Source: DASRHT01 sp035293765
GTDB lineage: Bacteria; Chloroflexota; Ktedonobacteria; Ktedonobacterales; Ktedonobacteraceae
DNA: 64,000 bases
NCBI GenBank assembly: GCA_035293765.1
Contig: DATGMF010000097.1
Span: 62,001 to 126,000, forward strand
Direction of reading: 5' to 3'
The position numbers were made by a program, and so were the translations under genes. Under the pieces are notes generated by a model. That model was not told where the DNA came from. It saw nothing but the letters and a program-made list of their open reading frames with translations, and did no database searches. This document shows positions 8,300-16,985 of this stretch, piece after piece (the stretch's first letter is position 1; every line of letters starts with the position of its first letter).

Positions 8300-9982
8300 A
8301 TGACATACGAGCTTACAAAGCGCCACCTGGGGCAACAGGTAGGGAACTATCGCCTCACGCGCTGGCTGGGACAGGGGGGGTTTGCAGATGTATATCTAGG
8401 TGAGCATATCTATCTGAAAACATTAAGCGCCATTAAAATGCTACACGTTCAGCTATCTGAGAAGATGTTACAAAATTTTTTGCAAGAAGCGCAGGTTATT
8501 GCTGCATTGGATCATCCCAATATTGTACACATCCTCGATTATGGACTCGAAAAGGGCAACCCCTACCTTGTCATGAGCTATGCTCCCAATGGTTCAATAC
8601 GACAGGTTACTCCTCGCAAGACACGTTTACAGCCCGAACGGATTGTGACGACTATATCGCAAATCGCCTCCGCTTTAGATTACGCGCATCAGCACAAATT
8701 GATACATCGCGATGTCAAGCCAGAAAATATGCTTGTGGGGCTGCATGAGCAGGTTTTGTTGAGCGACTTTGGATTGGTCGTCGTGGCCCAAAGCGATAAT
8801 TCGCAGGCGGAGCACAAATTAGCAGGGACGATCCCTTATACGGCTCCAGAACAGCTACAGGGACGAGTACGTTTTGCCAGCGATCAATACTCGCTAGGCA
8901 TCGTCACCTATGAATGGATTTGCGGCGAGCATCCATTTACCGGCACTTTTACCGAAATTGCCAGCCAGCACCTGCTAAACCCTCCTCCTTCGCTGTGCCG
9001 GAAAGTGCCGGGACTCTCCGCCGCAGTGGAGCAAGTTGTATTCAAAGCTCTTGCTAAAGACCCGGCTCAGCGTTATGAGAACGTGACGGCTTTCGCGAAC
9101 GCTTTGCGGGATGCCTACGGTCAAACGGGGAATCCTGTGGCGCTAGCCAACATCTCCACAGGGCATCCAGGTTCAGCGCAGCAAATAACTCCATCTCCTG
9201 ATAGCTTCCTGACTCCCGTTACCTCTGCCGACCTTCCACAGCAAATTCCTCAGTCCGGCACCATCCCGCAGCGACTAGAAACTCCAGGAGAGATCAGCAC
9301 GCCTTCCGCTCCGATTACGACTAACCCATTCCTGGCATCTCTCACCTCTCCATCAGGACAACGCCCGCAACCAACCAACCGCTCTATAGTGCAGAGGCTC
9401 GCGGTGCCTTTGATTATTCTGCTGGCCTTGATGGTGGGCATTGGAACGTGGTATAGCAATTTACTCGCTTCTGGACACAGGTCAGATCAGAGACTGCTTA
9501 TAACCCCTATTGCAGGACGATCTGCTACTCCCGCACCTCAAGCGACTGTACACGTCATACCAACAGGGATCGCTAAAGGGCACAAACCGCTGCCAACCGC
9601 GAGCCCCCCTGGTACGCCCGCACCGACTCCGACAGCAGGACAAACGCCGACGCCTGACACAGATTGCCTCAATGGCTCTCAGTCAAAGCTATCATTTACC
9701 TCTGTGCTCGGGCTGGGGAACCCTTCGCCTAAGATTGTGACGTTGACCAATTGCGGGGGCAGCGCCGAAAGCTGGACTGCCTCCACGGTAACTAATGGCG
9801 GAGGTTCCTGGTTGAGCTCTAATCCAGCGGGAGGAACTATCGCCGCAAACGGCAATGCGACCGTGCAGATTCAGGCAACGAGCAGTGGCTTGCAGCTTGG
9901 CTTATATGCTGGCTCGATTACCTTTCATAAAGGTTCCGCCACCTGGACTGTAACCGTCTCCTATACGATTGTGAGCGTGTAA
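8300..9982 (+). CDS. Membrane-anchored Ser/Thr protein kinase with extracellular BACON-like domain
   Basis: Residues about 16-275 are a complete Hanks-type kinase: LGQGGFADVY glycine loop, AIKML lysine, LIHRDVKPEN catalytic loop and LSDFGLV magnesium loop. A Pro/Thr-rich linker is followed by a single membrane helix near residue 370. Outside are a Thr-Pro stalk and a C-terminal BACON-type beta sandwich (about 455-560; LTNCGGSAESWTAS, GGSWLSSNPAGGTIAANG), a fold linked to glycan or mucin binding. This suggests a receptor kinase that senses something at the surface. The ATG at 8300 has AGGGGGAAGAA directly upstream and is preferred to the GTG/ATG further 5'. The gene is monocistronic. Confidence 0.9.
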   Translation: MTYELTKRHLGQQVGNYRLTRWLGQGGFADVYLGEHIYLKTLSAIKMLHVQLSEKMLQNFLQEAQVIAALDHPNIVHILDYGLEKGNPYLVMSYAPNGSIRQVTPRKTRLQPERIVTTISQIASALDYAHQHKLIHRDVKPENMLVGLHEQVLLSDFGLVVVAQSDNSQAEHKLAGTIPYTAPEQLQGRVRFASDQYSLGIVTYEWICGEHPFTGTFTEIASQHLLNPPPSLCRKVPGLSAAVEQVVFKALAKDPAQRYENVTAFANALRDAYGQTGNPVALANISTGHPGSAQQITPSPDSFLTPVTSADLPQQIPQSGTIPQRLETPGEISTPSAPITTNPFLASLTSPSGQRPQPTNRSIVQRLAVPLIILLALMVGIGTWYSNLLASGHRSDQRLLITPIAGRSATPAPQATVHVIPTGIAKGHKPLPTASPPGTPAPTPTAGQTPTPDTDCLNGSQSKLSFTSVLGLGNPSPKIVTLTNCGGSAESWTASTVTNGGGSWLSSNPAGGTIAANGNATVQIQATSSGLQLGLYAGSITFHKGSATWTVTVSYTIVSV

Positions 9983-10010
9983 TCTTGCGAGGTGCGGCGT
10001 CACTCAAGAC

Positions 10011-10463
10011 CTAACGCGCCAACTGCTTGCTATCCAGCATGATTGTTACCGGCCCGTTGTTAATTAACGCCACATCCATATGCGCACCAAAAACGCCGCT
10101 TTCGACTTCGACGCCATAAGCGCCGAGAGCGACTTTGAAACGTTCAACCAGTGCTTCGGCGATAGCTGGCGGCGCGGCTTCGATAAAACTGGGGCGGCGG
10201 CCTTTGCGCGCATCAGCATAAAGGGTGAACTGGGAGACGACCAGAGCCTGTCCGCTAATGTCGAGCAGCGACCGATTCATTTTGCCCTCGTCGTCGCCAA
10301 AAATACGCAGGTGGATAATTTTCTCAACCAGGGTTTTTACCTGGGCCTCGCCATCGCCCTGCCCCACGCCAAGCAATATCAATAATCCCGGCCCTATCTG
10401 ACCAACAATCTGCCCATTTACGGTAACGCTCGCCGCACTCACTCGCTGCAATAACGCTCTCAT
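10011..10463 (-). CDS. dtd: D-aminoacyl-tRNA deacylase
   Basis: The 150-residue size and the motifs SQFTLYADARKGRRPSF and NNGPVTIML identify DTD. This cytoplasmic dimer hydrolyses D-amino acids (and glycine) from mischarged tRNA. The Gly-cisPro element needed for chiral exclusion is the GPVT block. It begins directly with MRALLQRV, as usual. It lies alone, tail to tail with the upstream kinase gene (28 bases apart). Confidence 0.95.
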   Translation of the reverse strand: MRALLQRVSAASVTVNGQIVGQIGPGLLILLGVGQGDGEAQVKTLVEKIIHLRIFGDDEGKMNRSLLDISGQALVVSQFTLYADARKGRRPSFIEAAPPAIAEALVERFKVALGAYGVEVESGVFGAHMDVALINNGPVTIMLDSKQLAR

Positions 10464-10698
10464 ACGTCCCCTCGGTCAATTTACTTTTTGTGAGGCCAGT
10501 ATAGCATAGAGGTGATAGTCACCCAATAGTGAGAAAGCTCTCACCATTCGTCGCGAACAGTCGCTGCTCGTGGGCTGGACAAACCTGCGCTGATAGTGTA
10601 CACCTGTGTTAAGAGGAGTATGACTCTGAAGAGCCCATACACCCCTTCTATGTTCTGTACAGAGATTCATCGAGTTAAAAAGCAAGAGGAGAGTAAGG

Positions 10699-11748
10699 AT
10701 GGCACTCAACATTGAATTGTTGAAAAAAATCGCAGAAACACCTGGTATTGCAGGGCGTGAAGACCAGGTCCGCGCCCTGATCCTGGAAGAACTGCGCACA
10801 CTTGCCGACGAGGTCAGCGTTGATCGCATGGGCAACATCATCGCCTTGAAGCGTGGCAACAGTGAGCGTCGTGTCATGCTGGCTGCACACATGGATGAAA
10901 TTGGCTTCCTCGTCAAGCACATTGATGACAAGGGATTCATCCGTATGCAGCCGGTGGGTGGTTTTGATGCCCGCGTGCTCTTTGCCCAGCGCGTCCTGGT
11001 CCACGGCTTTGCGGGCCAGACCTTACGCGGAGTCCTGATGCCATCGAGCAAGCCTATTCACCTGTTAGCCAATGAGAAACCCGAGGATGTGAAACTCGAT
11101 GATCTCTTTGTTGATCTCGGCCTGTCAAACGAACAGGTGCGCGCAAAAGCAGAAGTGGGCGACATGATCACGATGGACCGCACGCTTGAAGTCGTTGGCG
11201 ACATGGTCGTCAGCAAGTCAATGGACGACCGCGCCAGCCTCTTTGTGATGCTCGAAGCCTTGCGCGCTCTGCGGAACCACGAGGTCACTATTTTCGCCGT
11301 CGCCACGGTCCAGGAAGAGGTGGGCCTGCGTGGAGCAGCCACGGCAGCCTATCAGGTTCAACCAGATGTGAGCGTAGCGCTGGATATTACTCTGGCGGGA
11401 GATATCCCCGGTAGACCCGATCAGGATGCGATCACACGCTTGGGCAAGGGCACCGCGATCAAAATCTTCGACTCGTCGCATATTTCCAACCATAAGCTCG
11501 TGCGGCACTTCCGCGATCTGGCGAAGCAGCACAACATTCCCTATCAGCTTGAGGTGCTGCCACGCGGCGGGACAGATGCGGGAGCGATGCAGCGATCACG
11601 CGAAGGTTCACCCGCGATCACGCTCTCGACGCCTACCCGCTACGTCCACACGGTCAACGAAATGATCCATCAGGCCGACCTGGAAGCGAGTATTACTTTG
11701 CTGGCTCGTTATCTAGAAGATGCCCACAACGGCGACTATTCGCTCTAG
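10699..11748 (+). CDS. M42-family metallo-aminopeptidase (FrvX/PepA-like)
   Basis: The 349-residue protein has the zinc-binding blocks of M42 tetrahedral aminopeptidases: LAAHMDEIGF, DDRASLFVMLEAL, VQEEVGLRGA (catalytic Glu pair), ALDITLAGD and the late PTRYVHTVNEM histidine. These dodecameric cytosolic enzymes trim peptides or glutamate N-termini; annotators often call them glutamyl aminopeptidase or endoglucanase M. AGAGGAGAGTAAGG precedes the ATG. It is monocistronic, with a hairpin after the stop. The exact peptide specificity cannot be told. Confidence 0.9.
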   Translation: MALNIELLKKIAETPGIAGREDQVRALILEELRTLADEVSVDRMGNIIALKRGNSERRVMLAAHMDEIGFLVKHIDDKGFIRMQPVGGFDARVLFAQRVLVHGFAGQTLRGVLMPSSKPIHLLANEKPEDVKLDDLFVDLGLSNEQVRAKAEVGDMITMDRTLEVVGDMVVSKSMDDRASLFVMLEALRALRNHEVTIFAVATVQEEVGLRGAATAAYQVQPDVSVALDITLAGDIPGRPDQDAITRLGKGTAIKIFDSSHISNHKLVRHFRDLAKQHNIPYQLEVLPRGGTDAGAMQRSREGSPAITLSTPTRYVHTVNEMIHQADLEASITLLARYLEDAHNGDYSL

Positions 11749-11764
11749 CTGCATAGAACTCTTC

Positions 11765-11799
11765 AACCCTCTCGTTCCTACATGAAGAGTGAGAGGGTT
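11765..11799 (+). terminator. Probable terminator hairpin after M42 gene
   Basis: AACCCTCTC pairs with GAGAGGGTT over a 17-base loop, 17 bases after the stop codon. There is no T-run, so termination efficiency is uncertain. Confidence 0.4.
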
Positions 11800-11810
11800 A
11801 CCATGCCCTC

Positions 11811-11839
11811 TATACACTCCGAACAATTTTTACTATACT
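11811..11839 (+). promoter_or_regulatory. Possible sigma70 promoter of the DNA methyltransferase
   Basis: TATACA, a 17-base spacer and TATACT lie 49 bases before the methyltransferase ATG. The -10 is good and the -35 weak. Confidence 0.35.
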
Positions 11840-11887
11840 GAGCCCATCACAACGAATACCAGGATAACATAGGAGTCGTCTGAGGAT

Positions 11888-14503
11888 ATGGGCGCCATAG
11901 GAGATTTTGCTGCTTTTCTCGCCAGTTTCACCGACCCATATCACCTTGAGCAACCTATCGCCGCTAACCTCAATGATTGGCTGATGCATGCGTTGCCGTT
12001 GAGAACTGAAGATGAGCACGATCTGATCGTTTCGCTGCAATCGCTTGTACAAGAACTGCAACGGGACGCACGTCGCATCCTTGATGACCACCTGAGGCGC
12101 TACAATATTTATAGAGAAAGTACGTTGCATCTCTCCGCTACAGAGCCAGAAGCAGCATACGACTATCGCAAAGACATCGCAGTATACGATGACTATACTA
12201 CCTGGAAATCACTTGTACAAGAAACTATGCGCGGTGAACTGGATGAAGCAGAACGGAGAGATGATTTCGCGCTTCAGGCTGCCTATGTCGTTTTTATTCG
12301 CCTCCTGTTAATCCGCGTGTGCGAGGATAAAGGCGTCTTCAAACACCGTTTTCTCTTTGATGGCGGCCTGCAACACCGGCAAGAAGATATTCAGCGATAC
12401 TACATTTTTGCGCGCGGCAATCGCTATTCACCTTTGCTCAACCTGGCTTACGATAATGCCCAGCATATCTATGCCCACTTTTTTACCGGACGTGAACTTT
12501 TCAACTGGTACGAGTTGAGCAAGGAGCGTTTCATTAAAACGCTCTACCAGTTAAGCCGCTTCAACTTCTCACACGTCGATACCGATATTATCGGTACCAT
12601 CTACAATACTTACGTCAATCGCGACGAAAAGCGTCACAAAGGGCAATATTATACCCCTCCCAAAATCATCGACTATATTCTTGATCAAGTTGGTTATACC
12701 GGTACCAATGTAATTGGTGCGAATAAGCGCCTGATCGACCCCGCCTGCGGCAGTGGCTCATTTCTCATCGCAGCTGCCAAACGTCTGATTGCAACGTACC
12801 GAACACGGCAAGGAGTTGCAAGTGATGCGCAATCAATACTCACCCGTGTTCAGCAGAACCTTTACGGCTTTGATCTCAACCCCTTTGCCTGTTATCTTGC
12901 CGAGACGAACTTGCTTATACAAGTACTTGATCTGATAAAAGAGATCAATGAGTCGGGAAAAGTATTTCAGCTTGACCGCTTTAACATCTACAATGTCGAT
13001 GCCCTTGCTCGTCCAGGCAGCGTTTACGATACGATGAGGATGTTGCGGGTAGAAGAGAGCGATCAGGTTAATAAAGTTAAAAGCCGCGCGGCGAAAACTC
13101 CTTCTGAGCAAGGTTTCGCCTTTGTGGTCGCCAATCCACCTTACGGAGCAAAATTAAGCGACGCCTACAAAAAGACGCTGCGTGATAACTGGGCTGATGT
13201 GTTCTATGGACAACCCGATACCTACACGTTTTTCCTCAAACTCGGCATTGATCTCCTGGCTGATAACGGCAGACTTGGCTTCATTACCCCCAACACGTAT
13301 TTGATGGGACGCGATACGGCAAAACTCCGTCATAAAATCCTCACAACTACCTGTATCGAGCAAATTGTTGACCTGCCACGGGGGATCTGGCGCGACGCGA
13401 CGGTGGATTGCGTATTACTTTTCCTCGCTGCTGAGAAAAGAGAAGAGCAGCGCAAAAATCAGATGACGCAGATCTATCTTCTCCACCCCCATAACCCATT
13501 AGACAAACTGACATCACAGCAATGGGCAGAAGCGTTAGTACAACGACAGGGGATCTGGATGAGCGAGCCTTCCTCGCAAATAAACATCCGCCAGACGCCG
13601 CTTTTGCAGCACATAGAGGATGCATGCCGCATTCCTCTTGAGAATAGTACGCAGACAAAAGTGCAACGATTAGGCGACGTTACAGATAGCAGCCAGGGGA
13701 TTATTCCTTACTACACCAGGGAGGAAGGACGGACAAATGTCTACATCAAGCCTGAACAGGACGTTCCTGCGGATGAACCCGAATGGAAACCGCTCCTTGA
13801 TGGCAATAGTTACGTCGGGCGGTACGAACTGCGCTGGGGAAGGAAGCGGCTTTATCTCAAATACGGCAAATGGCTCTATACGCCAAATGCGCCAAAGTAC
13901 TATGAAGCTCCCAAAATACTGCTTGTCAGGCTAAGGAATAAAATATTGAAAAGAAGGCTCGTAGGGACCTATGACGCGACCGGCTTTTTTAATCGCGACA
14001 ACTATAACAATATTATCGCGAAAGACCCCCGCTACGATCTAAAGTACATTCTGGCGCTTTTTAACTCATCTTTGCTCAACTACTGGTATGGGCGAACCTT
14101 TGATAATGTCAACATTAACCCTACCACGTTCCGCCAACTCCCCATCTATCCTGCCGATAAAGATACGCAGGCCGTATTCGCAAAATTAGTCGATGAAATT
14201 CTGGCCCGGCACGCAGAACTTAACCGATTAAGAGAGCAGGGATACACCATCAAACACAGGCAAGATGGCAGCATTACCATAACCATTCCGTACGATACGC
14301 TCACCCAGGAGCTTCGGCAGGCTGATCATAGCTATCCTCTTCTTACGCTTTCTGAAGCTGAGCAACAAAAAAAGCGAACAATCGCCCAACTCCTGGACCA
14401 GATTAGGCGCATTGATGCCGAAATTGATGAGCGCGTGCTTGACCTCTACCAGATTAAAGATGAGGCGGAGAGAGAAAAGATACTGGGACATGCATCGTTT
14501 TGA
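11888..14503 (+). CDS. Orphan N6-adenine DNA methyltransferase with TaqI-like specificity domain
   Basis: The 871-residue protein carries GQYYTPPKIIDYIL, SAM-binding motif I DPACGSGSFL (about residue 280) and catalytic motif IV NPPYG (about 420). This is the type I/IIG gamma-class N6-adenine methylase layout. Residues about 590-760 resemble the TaqI/Eco57I C-terminal target-recognition domain (KILLVRLRNK, FNSSLLNYWYGR, QLPIYP). The N-terminal 230 residues are helical; I see no PD-(D/E)XK nuclease signature there. No restriction subunit, specificity subunit or BREX/DISARM partner lies nearby. It may be an orphan regulator or a solitary IIG enzyme with an unrecognised nuclease. GAGGAT precedes the ATG. 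Confidence 0.85.
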   Translation: MGAIGDFAAFLASFTDPYHLEQPIAANLNDWLMHALPLRTEDEHDLIVSLQSLVQELQRDARRILDDHLRRYNIYRESTLHLSATEPEAAYDYRKDIAVYDDYTTWKSLVQETMRGELDEAERRDDFALQAAYVVFIRLLLIRVCEDKGVFKHRFLFDGGLQHRQEDIQRYYIFARGNRYSPLLNLAYDNAQHIYAHFFTGRELFNWYELSKERFIKTLYQLSRFNFSHVDTDIIGTIYNTYVNRDEKRHKGQYYTPPKIIDYILDQVGYTGTNVIGANKRLIDPACGSGSFLIAAAKRLIATYRTRQGVASDAQSILTRVQQNLYGFDLNPFACYLAETNLLIQVLDLIKEINESGKVFQLDRFNIYNVDALARPGSVYDTMRMLRVEESDQVNKVKSRAAKTPSEQGFAFVVANPPYGAKLSDAYKKTLRDNWADVFYGQPDTYTFFLKLGIDLLADNGRLGFITPNTYLMGRDTAKLRHKILTTTCIEQIVDLPRGIWRDATVDCVLLFLAAEKREEQRKNQMTQIYLLHPHNPLDKLTSQQWAEALVQRQGIWMSEPSSQINIRQTPLLQHIEDACRIPLENSTQTKVQRLGDVTDSSQGIIPYYTREEGRTNVYIKPEQDVPADEPEWKPLLDGNSYVGRYELRWGRKRLYLKYGKWLYTPNAPKYYEAPKILLVRLRNKILKRRLVGTYDATGFFNRDNYNNIIAKDPRYDLKYILALFNSSLLNYWYGRTFDNVNINPTTFRQLPIYPADKDTQAVFAKLVDEILARHAELNRLREQGYTIKHRQDGSITITIPYDTLTQELRQADHSYPLLTLSEAEQQKKRTIAQLLDQIRRIDAEIDERVLDLYQIKDEAEREKILGHASF

Positions 14504-14510
14504 ACGCGTT

Positions 14511-14562
14511 GTAGGGACAAGCTTGAACGCGTCTCCCACGATGAATCGGGGAGCTACAGCGC
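14511..14562 (+). repeat. R2/R3 composite intergenic repeat
   Basis: GTAGGGACAAGCTTGAACGC (R2-type) runs into CCCACGATGAATCGGGGAGC (R3-type), starting 7 bases after the methyltransferase stop. The same R3 block recurs at 44921-44960 and, with changes, at 57634-57677 and 49242-49295. Confidence 0.7.
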
Positions 14563-14651
14563 CCGTCCTCGCCCCAGAATCGTGTCAGTCCTGCTTGAGA
14601 CTGTTCCAAAGAGGTCTCACATCGTACAGAAAAGCGTGCTATAATCATTTC

Positions 14652-15365
14652 ATGGCTATAAAAAATAAAGTTGCTATTATTACGGGAGCGGGGCGAGGCG
14701 TGGGGCGCGCTACCGCTCGCCTCTTCGCACAGGAAGGGGCGCGGGTTGTCCTCTTCAGCCGCACGCGCGCGCATCTCGACGAAAGCTTGCAAGCGATTAC
14801 CAGCATAGGGGGACATGGGCTTGCCATTACCGGCGACGTCGCGCGAGAAGAAGACGTACAGGCGCTCTTTCGGCAGGCGCGGGCAAGCTATGGGCGGGTC
14901 GATATCCTGGTCAATTGCGCGGGAATAGTCGCCGTTCGCCCGTTTGTTGAAATGGATACAGCCACCTGGGATCAGGTGATGGGCGTAAATTTGCGTGGCA
15001 CATTTCTCTGTTGCCGCGAAGCATTTCGTGTGATGGTAGCGCAGCAGCAGGGAGTAATTGTCAACATTTCCTCTCTTTCAGGCGTAAAAGGAGTAGAGAA
15101 GTTCCCCGGATTGAGCGCGTACAACGTCTCAAAATCGGGGGTGGCGGGATTGACGGAGATACTCGCGGTCGAGGGGAAGCCTCACAATATCCGTGTCTGC
15201 GCCGTCAGCCCGGGCGCTATCGATACCGAGATGCTGCGCCAGGCCGCCCCACACTTGAAAGCAGGCATGACGCCCGAAGATCTGGCCGAGATACTGCTGT
15301 TTCTAGCTGATGACTCTGGTAGGAGGCTGAGTGGCAGCAATATAGAGCTATTCACGAATGCATAG
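14652..15365 (+). CDS. SDR-family short-chain dehydrogenase/reductase
   Basis: This is a classical Rossmann SDR: ITGAGRGVGRATA cofactor loop, NCAG, ISSLSG with the catalytic Ser, then SAYNVSKSG (Tyr and Lys), and SPGAIDTEM. At 237 residues it is FabG/3-oxoacyl-reductase sized, but the substrate cannot be told. I use the ATG at 14652, because upstream sequence is repeat-derived. R1-D begins on the base after the TAG stop and separates it from queD by 103 bases. Confidence 0.88.
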   Translation: MAIKNKVAIITGAGRGVGRATARLFAQEGARVVLFSRTRAHLDESLQAITSIGGHGLAITGDVAREEDVQALFRQARASYGRVDILVNCAGIVAVRPFVEMDTATWDQVMGVNLRGTFLCCREAFRVMVAQQQGVIVNISSLSGVKGVEKFPGLSAYNVSKSGVAGLTEILAVEGKPHNIRVCAVSPGAIDTEMLRQAAPHLKAGMTPEDLAEILLFLADDSGRRLSGSNIELFTNA

Positions 15366-15455
15366 TTTCAATCCCTCAAGCGGGCCGAGATAGCCACCAG
15401 CTCCCGTCGCCTCCCTTGAGAGGAAGTATAACATCACACCCGAAGATGTCAAGAG
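15366..15455 (+). repeat. R1 palindromic element, copy D (queD leader)
   Basis: The element starts on the base after the SDR stop and stops just before the queD ribosome binding site. Hairpin 1 is CTCAAG...CTTGAG with an inner CGGG...CCCG. Hairpin 2 is ACATC...GATGT. The minus strand carries TTGACA (15447-15452), a 16-base spacer and TATACT (15425-15430), directed away from queD and antisense to the SDR gene. The outer end is shorter than in the other copies. Confidence 0.8.
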
Positions 15456-15468
15456 GAGATAGCCGGTC

Positions 15469-15879
15469 ATGGTCTACCTGACACGACGCGCAACCTTTAG
15501 CGCCGCCCATCGTCTCTGGAATGCCCATCTTTCCGAAAAAGAAAATTTTGCCCTGTACGACAAATGCGCGAACCCCAACGGACACGGACATAACTACACG
15601 TTGGAAGTGACGGTACGTGGTGAGCCCGATCCCCAGACGGGTATGGTGCTCAATCTGACCGAACTGAAAAAGATTACCAAAGAGCAGGTAATCGACTGGG
15701 TTGACCATAAAAACCTGAATTATGACGTTCCCTGGCTGGAAGGGGTAGTTCCAACGGCGGAGATGCTGGCCGTCAAGTTCTGGGAACGCCTGGAACGCTG
15801 TTTTCCCCACGGCATGCTCTACGAAGTCAAGCTCCACGAGACTGAAAATAATATCGCGGTCTACCGAGGAGACGCATGA
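15469..15879 (+). CDS. queD: 6-pyruvoyltetrahydropterin synthase / QueD-family protein
   Basis: The 136-residue T-fold protein has the zinc histidines in SAAHRL and GHGHNY, the catalytic Cys in KCANPNGHGHNY and a C-terminal LHETENN glutamate. It is therefore either QueD (7-carboxy-7-deazaguanine/preQ0 precursor synthesis) or a PTPS-type pterin enzyme. No queC, queE or queF lies nearby to decide. GAGGAGA precedes the ATG by about 10 bases, right at the end of R1-D. It overlaps the glycosyltransferase gene by ATGA, so the two are translationally coupled. Confidence 0.88.
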   Translation: MVYLTRRATFSAAHRLWNAHLSEKENFALYDKCANPNGHGHNYTLEVTVRGEPDPQTGMVLNLTELKKITKEQVIDWVDHKNLNYDVPWLEGVVPTAEMLAVKFWERLERCFPHGMLYEVKLHETENNIAVYRGDA

Positions 15880-16985
15880 GGATCGCGCTGGTGGCGCCTC
15901 TGGTCACGCCCATCGCTCAACCCTATGTCGGCGGCGCGCAAGCCCTGGTGGCCGATCTTGCCCAGGGTCTGACGCGTCGTCAGCATAGCGTTACCCTCTT
16001 CGCCAGAGCTGGCTCGTCGATACCGGGAGTCGCTATTGAGCAAATTACTGTCCCGTCATCAGTGCATCCCGCCAGCTTTTCCGCTCCCTCGCAGGAGCGA
16101 GCCGCCGACCCGGGCTTCTTCGCTCAGGCCAATCTCTTCTTAGATCTTTTTCTCCAGCTCCAGCAGCGTCAGCATGAATTTGATCTTGTCCACGTCCACG
16201 CCTTTGACTGGCCCGCCTTCGCCTGTAGCACGCTACTCCACGATCTTCCGGTGGTCCATACCATCCACCTGCCAGCCGTCTCGCCAGAAATCAATCAGGC
16301 GCTACGCGTCTTACACGACCAGAACCATCCCCTCACGCTCGTTACCGTCTCTCATGCCTGCGCCCTCAGCTACGCCGATTTCACGCCGTTCGATCATGTC
16401 ATCTATAACGGGCTGGAGCTCGCCGCTATCCCTTTTTCCGCGGAGGTACCGCCGGATGCGCCGCTGCTCTTCGCTGGCCGCATTGCGCCCGAAAAAGGCG
16501 TTGATGCCGCGATTGAGATTGCCGAACGAGCGGGCCGCCGGTTGTTGATCGCGGGCGGCATCTATGACCAGGATTATTACGAGCAAAAGATCGCTCCCCG
16601 GATCAAACGAGCGGGAGAGTGCGTCAGCTATCTGGGGCAACTGGAGCATGCGGCGCTGTGGCAGGTGATGGGGCAATCGCTGGGGCTACTCTTCCCGATA
16701 GCCTGGGAAGAGCCGTTCGGCCTGACAGCGGTCGAAGCAATGGCGAGCGGAACGCCCGTGATCGCGTTCCGGCGTGGCGCGGCGCAAGAGGTTATCCGCC
16801 ACGGAGAAACAGGCTTTCTCGTCACACCAGGGGATTGCACAGACGCGGCAATGCGGGTCAACGAACTCGCCGCCCTCTCTCGTACGCAATGCCGCGCTCA
16901 TGTAGAGCGCAACTTCTCGCTCGCGCGCATGCTGGATGAGTACGAGCAGGTATTCGCGTCGCTGATCCGGCCATCAAAAGACTGA
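15876..16985 (+). CDS. Family 4 glycosyltransferase
   Basis: This is a GT-B fold retaining glycosyltransferase of 369 residues. The N-terminal PYVGGAQALVADLAQGL glycine loop is typical, as are the FAGRIAPEKGVD block and the nucleotide-sugar EPFGLTAVEAMASGTPVIA signature near residue 285. Such enzymes act on lipid or glycan acceptors at the inner membrane face. The start overlaps the queD stop by four bases. Its last 12 bases overlap the end of the converging glutamine synthetase gene. Confidence 0.9.
   Translation: MRIALVAPLVTPIAQPYVGGAQALVADLAQGLTRRQHSVTLFARAGSSIPGVAIEQITVPSSVHPASFSAPSQERAADPGFFAQANLFLDLFLQLQQRQHEFDLVHVHAFDWPAFACSTLLHDLPVVHTIHLPAVSPEINQALRVLHDQNHPLTLVTVSHACALSYADFTPFDHVIYNGLELAAIPFSAEVPPDAPLLFAGRIAPEKGVDAAIEIAERAGRRLLIAGGIYDQDYYEQKIAPRIKRAGECVSYLGQLEHAALWQVMGQSLGLLFPIAWEEPFGLTAVEAMASGTPVIAFRRGAAQEVIRHGETGFLVTPGDCTDAAMRVNELAALSRTQCRAHVERNFSLARMLDEYEQVFASLIRPSKD

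Noticed and set aside
15366..15455. R1 considered as a known riboswitch or T-box
   Set aside because: None of the T-box, TPP, SAM, cobalamin, preQ1 or glycine core motifs is present; the true T-box and TPP switch in this window look quite different.
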